From Flavobacteriales bacterium UBA5040 (lineage in GTDB: Bacteria; Bacteroidota; Bacteroidia; Flavobacteriales; Weeksellaceae), in the NCBI GenBank assembly GCA_002415135.1, contig DIBY01000026.1:1-9030 (forward strand): a stretch of DNA of 9,030 nt, written 5' to 3'. How positions within the stretch are numbered: the first letter of the stretch is position 1; the number at the start of each line of letters is the position of its first letter. Positions 5,036 through 9,030 of the stretch are shown one piece after another. Both the position numbers and the translations under genes were made by a program. Below the pieces are notes generated by a model, which saw only the letters and a program-made list of their open reading frames with translations, did not search any database and was not told where the DNA came from.

Positions 5036-6586
5036 ATGTCAGAAGAACAGAAGAAAATATTAGAGCAACAGCTCTGGAATATAGCCAATACGTTACGTGG
5101 AAAAATGAATGCAGATGAATTCCGAGATTATATTTTGGGATTTATTTTTTATAAATATTTGGCTGAAAAAATGGAAATCTATGCGAATTCCATTTTGGAA
5201 GAAGACCAAATTCAATTCAGAGATATCAAAGAAGATACGCCCAAAGGTTTAGAATATATTGAAGCTATTCGGGAAGAAGCTCTGGAAACATTGGGTTATT
5301 TTTTAAAGCCTTCTGAACTATTTAGTGAAATTACCAAAAGAGGTGATAACAATTTTATTCTTGAAGATTTACAAAAAATCCTGACCAATATCCAGCTCAG
5401 TACAATGGGTACACAAAGTGAAGAAGACTTTGAGGACTTGTTCTCTGATATGGATTTGAATAGTAATAATCTGGGGAGAACGGCTGATGCTAGAAATACA
5501 CTTATCGTAAAAGTTTTGAAGCATCTCGATGAAATTGACTTCAAATTGAATGATACAGAATTAGATGTTTTAGGTGATGCCTATGAATATTTGATTGGTC
5601 AGTTTGCCAGCGGTGCAGGAAAAAAAGCTGGGGAGTTTTATACCCCTCAAGAAGTTTCTAAGATTCTTGCAAAGATTGTTACAACTGGAAAAAACCGTTT
5701 AAAATCGGTATATGACCCAACTTGTGGTTCAGGATCATTATTATTACGTGTGGCAAGAGAAGTAAAGGATGTAAATAATTTCTACGGACAAGAAATGAAC
5801 CGCACAACGTACAATCTTGCCAGAATGAATATGATATTACATGGAGTGCATTATCGTCAGTTTGATATTAAACAGGAAGACACACTAGAACATCCACAGC
5901 ATTTGAACGATATGCCATTTGAAGCGATTGTCGCAAATCCTCCTTTTTCAGCGAAATGGAGTGCCAATCCATTATTTTTAAATGATGACCGTTTTAGCCA
6001 ATATGGAAAATTAGCACCATCAAGCAAGGCTGACTTTGCATTTGTGCAACACATGATTTATCATTTGGCAGAGAATGGAACAATGGCTATTGTTCTTCCA
6101 CATGGTGTGTTGTTCCGTGGAGCAGCAGAATTACACATCCGTAAATACCTGATTGAACAGAAAAATTATTTGGATGCAGTCATCGGCTTGCCTGCCAATA
6201 TTTTCTACGGTACAAGTATCCCGACCTGTATTCTGGTATTTAAAAAGTGTAAGGAAGATCCTGACCATATCTTATTTATTGATGCCAGCAAAGAATTTGA
6301 AAAGGTAAAGAACCAAAATATGTTGCGAGAAGAACATATCGATAAGATTGTAGAAACCTACCGTAACAGAACGACTATTGAAAAATACAGCCACTTAGCT
6401 ACTTTAAAAGAGGTTGAAGAGAATGACTATAACCTCAATATTCCTCGCTACGTAGATACGTTTGAAGCCGAAGAAGAAATCGATATCCAAGCCGTAATGC
6501 AGGAAATCAAATCTTTAGAAGCGAAACGAGCGGAACTGGACAAAGAGATTGATGTGTACTTCAAGGAATTGGGACTTGTTTTTTAA
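5036..6586 (+). CDS. hsdM: Type I restriction-modification system DNA methyltransferase subunit HsdM
   Basis: HsdM transfers a methyl group from S-adenosylmethionine to adenine N6 in the site chosen by HsdS, as an M2S complex; with HsdR it becomes the restriction enzyme. The 516-aa product has the expected order of parts. A helical N-terminal HsdM_N domain spans about 1-140 (LWNIANTLRGKMNADEFRDY near its start). GEFYTP lies at 199-204. SAM-binding motif I, DPTCGSGSLLL, is at 227-237. The acidic residue of GQE lies at 251-253. Catalytic motif IV, NPPF, is at 301-304. LPHGVLFRG lies at 354-362 and NLNIPRYV at 467-474, followed by a C-terminal coil that contacts HsdS. It appears intact. The ATG at 5036 fits the family's start (MSEEQKKILEQQLW). 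hsdS follows after 47 bp on the same strand. No hsdR is seen in the window. Confidence 0.97.
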   Translation: MSEEQKKILEQQLWNIANTLRGKMNADEFRDYILGFIFYKYLAEKMEIYANSILEEDQIQFRDIKEDTPKGLEYIEAIREEALETLGYFLKPSELFSEITKRGDNNFILEDLQKILTNIQLSTMGTQSEEDFEDLFSDMDLNSNNLGRTADARNTLIVKVLKHLDEIDFKLNDTELDVLGDAYEYLIGQFASGAGKKAGEFYTPQEVSKILAKIVTTGKNRLKSVYDPTCGSGSLLLRVAREVKDVNNFYGQEMNRTTYNLARMNMILHGVHYRQFDIKQEDTLEHPQHLNDMPFEAIVANPPFSAKWSANPLFLNDDRFSQYGKLAPSSKADFAFVQHMIYHLAENGTMAIVLPHGVLFRGAAELHIRKYLIEQKNYLDAVIGLPANIFYGTSIPTCILVFKKCKEDPDHILFIDASKEFEKVKNQNMLREEHIDKIVETYRNRTTIEKYSHLATLKEVEENDYNLNIPRYVDTFEAEEEIDIQAVMQEIKSLEAKRAELDKEIDVYFKELGLVF

Positions 6587-6633
6587 TTTTTTATATCCTT
6601 AATGTTTTTACTAACGAAAATTGAATCATCGAG

Positions 6634-7788
6634 ATGATAAATAAAAAATTAAAAGTAGGAAACGTTCCTAATTTGAGATTTCCTGAATTTACTGAAGAGT
6701 GGGAAACTAAGAAGTTGGGAGAGATTTCTTCTGTTTCTTCGGGAGGAACCCCAAGTAGAGCAAATCCATTATATTGGGATGGAGATATCCCTTGGATATC
6801 AACTACATTAATTGATTTTAATCTTATTGAAAAATCTGAAGAATATATTACACAAGAAGGTCTTGAAAATTCATCTGCAAAACTATTTCCAATAGGAACT
6901 TTGTTGATGGCAATGTATGGACAGGGTAAAACGAGAGGGAAGGTTGCAATATTAAATATTGAAGCAACAACAAATCAAGCCTGTGGAGCAATAATAACTA
7001 ATGAAGAAGTTCTTAATTCTTTTTTTGCTTTTCAAAACTTAGTAAAAAGATATGATGAAATAAGAGATTTAAGTAACCAAGGTAGTCAAGAAAATCTAAG
7101 TGGAGGAATCATTAAGGGAATAAAAATTACTTTTCCTAAGTTGTCCGAACAAATCAAAATCACTTCTTTCTTATCGCTAATCGATGAAAGAATCCAAACC
7201 CAAAACAAAATAATTGAGGAGCTGAAGTTATTAAAGAATACGATTCGCTATCAGCTATATGAACAAATTCTTAATCAAGAAAATGAATATATTCAAATTA
7301 AGGACACTTTAAATTACGAACAGCCCACTAAATATTTAGTTACAAATACTGATTATTCCCCTGATTCTTCCTTGAATCCAGTTTTGACAGCGAACAAAGC
7401 TTTTATATTAGGATATACAGATGAATTGTTCGGGGTTTACAATAAAGGTAACTGTATTATTTTCGATGATTTCACAATGGATATGAAGTTTGTTGATTTT
7501 CCATTCAAAGTAAAATCTTCAGCAATTAAAATACTGACGGCTAAACCAAATGTGAACCTAAAATTTATATTTGAATATTTGTCATTTTTAAATCTATCGT
7601 CAAATGAACACAAACGGCATTACATTTCCGAAATTGAGCCTATGAAAATTCAATTGCCAAATTATATTCAACAGAAACATGTTGCAGATTTTCTATCAAG
7701 TATTGATGATAAAGTAAAAACTGAATTTGAAATTCATATGCTATTAATTAAGCAGAAACAATATCTTCTAGCAAATTTATTCATATAA
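6634..7788 (+). CDS. hsdS: Type I restriction-modification specificity subunit HsdS, full length
   Basis: HsdS reads the bipartite target sequence and positions two HsdM subunits. The 384-aa product has two halves. TRD1 spans about residues 12-165 (NLRFPEFTEEWETKKLGEI opening, then GGTPSRANPLYWDGDIPWIS). The first coil is at about 168-215 (PKLSEQIKITSFLSLIDERI, then a long helix). TRD2 spans about 217-342 and has a QPTKYLV-type start. The C-terminal coil is at about 343-384, ending LLANLFI. It is the only hsdS in the window with both TRDs and sits directly behind hsdM, so it is the expressed copy. Its last 8 bases overlap the 3' end of the opposing half-gene, and the two tails form an inverted repeat. 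The ATG at 6634 is preceded by a short GAG; the first nine residues are not conserved-looking, but no later start keeps TRD1 whole. Confidence 0.95.
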   Translation: MINKKLKVGNVPNLRFPEFTEEWETKKLGEISSVSSGGTPSRANPLYWDGDIPWISTTLIDFNLIEKSEEYITQEGLENSSAKLFPIGTLLMAMYGQGKTRGKVAILNIEATTNQACGAIITNEEVLNSFFAFQNLVKRYDEIRDLSNQGSQENLSGGIIKGIKITFPKLSEQIKITSFLSLIDERIQTQNKIIEELKLLKNTIRYQLYEQILNQENEYIQIKDTLNYEQPTKYLVTNTDYSPDSSLNPVLTANKAFILGYTDELFGVYNKGNCIIFDDFTMDMKFVDFPFKVKSSAIKILTAKPNVNLKFIFEYLSFLNLSSNEHKRHYISEIEPMKIQLPNYIQQKHVADFLSSIDDKVKTEFEIHMLLIKQKQYLLANLFI

Positions 7789-7800
7789 ACAAATTTGCTA
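7769..7800. repeat. Inverted repeat at tail-to-tail hsdS junction
   Basis: TAGCAAATTT (7769-7778) and AAATTTGCTA (7791-7800) are perfect 10-bp arms around a 12-bp centre. The centre holds the stop codons of both convergent hsdS reading frames. Each arm encodes the LANLF ending. It could be simply the meeting of two homologous gene ends, a bidirectional terminator, or a recombination site. Confidence 0.7.
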
Positions 7801-8407
7801 AAAAGTATGTCTTTTGTCTCTCTAACTTCTGTAAGATATTGGTTTCAATCTCAATTTTTCCATCGATAGATAATAAGAAGCTAGCTATTTTATGTTGCTC
7901 TTCAATTGTCGGAAAATCTATTTTAATTCCTAATAATGTAGTCTCATGTATCCGTTTGCTTCCAGAACCTGCTGCCAAATCTTCTAATCTTTTGTAAAAA
8001 TCTACTCTGCCTAAAAAATAGATTAGATATGCCGTGTTAATTTTTGAGTGTTTAATATCCAAAGCAGGTACGTCTCCAGAAGATAAAAATCCATCAAATT
8101 CATCAGGAATAATACCAAAAGCTCCGTTAAAAAGATTTTGCTTTCCGTAAATAAATTGTCCTTTCTTTCTAATGAAATAATTTGTTGCACCTAATGATAA
8201 AGTATTTGTATTATCATTTTGAGAAACACCTTTTAAATGAAGTTTTACAGTAAGTAATCTACTTTTGTCAATATTCTTTGATTTTATTTTTTCTGGAACA
8301 GACATAACTTCTGCTAATTCTTTCGAGACCCATTCAGGAAAATTATTGCCATTTTTATCTTTAAATTTCAATTGACCAGAGATTATTTTCTTACTAAGCG
8401 TATTCAC
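7781..8407 (-). CDS. Inverted HsdS half-gene (coil start + one TRD + C-terminal coil), probable silent cassette
   Basis: The 208-aa frame equals only the second half of an HsdS. It opens in the central conserved region (NTLSKKIISGQLKFKDKNG, then NNFPEW, the usual lead-in to a TRD). It carries one TRD (about 25-165) and ends in the conserved coil DFPTIEEQHKIASFLLSID and the tail YFLANLFI. The N-terminal TRD is missing; upstream the frame reaches a stop at 8441-8443 after a few unrelated codons. The only start is a GTG at 8405-8407, inside conserved HsdS sequence, with no obvious ribosome-binding site. It is therefore more likely a donor cassette than a normal gene. A half-HsdS that works as a dimer is known for some type I systems and cannot be excluded. 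It lies opposite to hsdM/hsdS and converges on hsdS with an 8-bp overlap. Its TRD differs clearly from both TRDs of the full-length hsdS. Confidence 0.85.
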   Translation of the reverse strand: MNTLSKKIISGQLKFKDKNGNNFPEWVSKELAEVMSVPEKIKSKNIDKSRLLTVKLHLKGVSQNDNTNTLSLGATNYFIRKKGQFIYGKQNLFNGAFGIIPDEFDGFLSSGDVPALDIKHSKINTAYLIYFLGRVDFYKRLEDLAAGSGSKRIHETTLLGIKIDFPTIEEQHKIASFLLSIDGKIEIETNILQKLERQKTYFLANLFI

Positions 8408-8411
8408 ATAG

Positions 8412-8963
8412 GAAATAAAATCCTTAATTAAAGGGCTTTGTCAGAAACTAATTCTAAATCAAGTACCAAATAAGAAAATAAATAATTGTGTTTCTTGCCA
8501 TTCATCATCATTTACAGAATCCGATGTAATTGATAAAAATGGAATTTACCCAATTTATGGAGCTACAGGTGTTATTGCATTTACGGAAAATTCTCAAATT
8601 AATGAAGATGCGATTTTAATAATAAAAGATGGTTCTGGAGTTGGAAAGGTTCAATACGCATCAGATAAGTTTTCGGTTATTGGTACTTTGAACTATCTAA
8701 CTGTAAAACCAGATGTTAATTTGAAGTATATTTTTTTCTGTTTAAAATTCTTCAACTTTGAGAAATACAAAGTTGGCTCTGGGATTCCACATATCTATTT
8801 CAAGGATTATGGAGAATCATTAATTTTTTGCCCATCACTTGATGAACAAGGTAATATTGAGAAATTACTATCATCACTTGATGAGAAAATAAATCTTGAA
8901 AAGACGTTATTAAAAAAATATGAGATACAAAAAAAGAACCTTTTACAGAACTTGTTTATATAA
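8412..8963 (+). pseudogene. Startless HsdS half-gene, silent TRD cassette
   Basis: The plus frame is open from 8412 (after the TAG at 8409-8411) to the TAA at 8961-8963 without a stop, about 183 codons. It contains no ATG at its beginning. It opens in the HsdS central coil (EIKSLIKGLCQKLILNQ). It continues through a complete TRD: KNGIYPIYGATGVIAF, IIKDGSGVGKVQYAS, GTLNYLTVKPDVNLKYIFF and GSGIPHIYFKDYGES, all common TRD landmarks. It ends with the conserved coil LDEQGNIEKLLSSLDEKI and the tail NLLQNLFI. A start at the TTG at 8688 would cut the TRD in half and is not credible. It has no own start, so it is best read as an unexpressed donor of a TRD. It begins directly next to the head of the opposing cassette and its tail meets another minus-strand hsdS tail. 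Confidence 0.85.
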
Positions 8964-8976
8964 ATAGGTTCTGTAA
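8943..8976. repeat. 34-bp near-palindrome at second tail-to-tail hsdS junction
   Basis: TTACAGAAC (8943-8951) pairs perfectly with GTTCTGTAA (8968-8976), and the centre TTTATATAAA (8955-8964) is itself palindromic. Overall 15 of 17 base pairs match. It encodes the ending LQN-LFI-stop on both strands. It has the same plan as the 7769-7800 junction, with a related centre (TTCATATAAA there). Confidence 0.75.
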
Positions 8977-9030
8977 CAAATATTGTTTTTGAGAATGGTA
9001 TTTATCTAAGACACTATCCTATCAAGTGTG
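8956..9030 (-). pseudogene. Tail of a further minus-strand hsdS copy, partial and degenerate
   Basis: On the minus strand, bases 9018 to 8956 read DSVLDKYHSQKQYLLQNLFI and a TAA. This is the C-terminal tail of an HsdS, very close to QKQYLLANLFI of the full-length gene. The same frame meets a TAG at 9019-9021. A neighbouring frame reads TLDRIVS at 9009-9029, which resembles the LDxKI part of the C-terminal coil. A small deletion or frameshift may therefore have broken this copy. The remainder, if any, lies to the right of the window. Confidence 0.6.

Noticed and set aside
7210..8450. Long identical inverted repeats bounding an invertible hsdS segment
   Set aside because: Comparing the central coil of hsdS with the head of the inverted cassette gave only matches of up to about 9 bp, too short in AT-rich DNA to call a repeat by eye.
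8688..8963. Independent 91-aa gene starting at TTG 8688
   Set aside because: HsdS homology continues without interruption upstream to 8412, so this TTG lies in the middle of a TRD and is not a real start.
1..9030. tRNA, rRNA or insertion sequence
   Set aside because: No cloverleaf-like sequence, rRNA segment, transposase frame or terminal inverted repeats with target duplications were seen.

Overview
The window looks like accessory DNA from a low-GC Bacteroidota genome, most likely a Flavobacteriales/Weeksellaceae-type organism (Chryseobacterium, Elizabethkingia or relatives). The grounds are AT-rich coding, weak Shine-Dalgarno sequences, a CTnDOT-style MobA/relaxase pair, a DUF3408 protein and tandem HTH_17 proteins. 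The assignment rests on family recognition, not on a database search.

Layout. (1) 1-508: the 3' end of mcrC, the nuclease subunit of an McrBC modified-DNA restriction system; it appears to carry a frameshift near base 35. (2) 549-2613, minus strand: remnants of a conjugative-transposon tra/regulatory module, namely a DUF3408 (TraB-like) gene, a small basic protein of unknown function, and two overlapping HTH_17 paralogues. (3) 2614-3168: a divergent intergenic region rich in short phased repeats and hairpins, which is the candidate oriT/control region. (4) 3169-4867, plus strand: a MobA-like accessory protein and a complete MOBP-type relaxase. (5) 5036-9030: a type I restriction-modification locus with hsdM, a full-length hsdS, and at least three further hsdS pieces in alternating orientation. 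One is a minus-strand half-gene. One is a plus-strand half-gene with no usable start codon. The last is the degenerate tail of a minus-strand copy running off the window. No hsdR is in the window.

How it fits together. HsdM and HsdS would form the modification methyltransferase, with HsdS choosing the target through its two recognition domains (TRDs). The extra copies carry only the central coil, one TRD and the C-terminal coil. They are placed tail-to-tail and head-to-head, the arrangement expected of an hsdS inversion or shuffling system that changes DNA specificity. No long identical inverted repeat is visible between the heads, so active switching is an inference. The mob/tra part lacks the coupling protein expected after the relaxase, ParA, and the TraE-onward transfer genes. 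It therefore looks like a degraded or rearranged element whose space is occupied by defence genes (McrBC and type I R-M).

The least explained signal is a set of TTGGC-type pentamers repeated at exactly 10-bp intervals. It occurs upstream of the small basic protein gene and in the mob/tra divergent region, with a weaker copy upstream of the HTH pair. It may be a shared operator for a protein binding one face of the helix.
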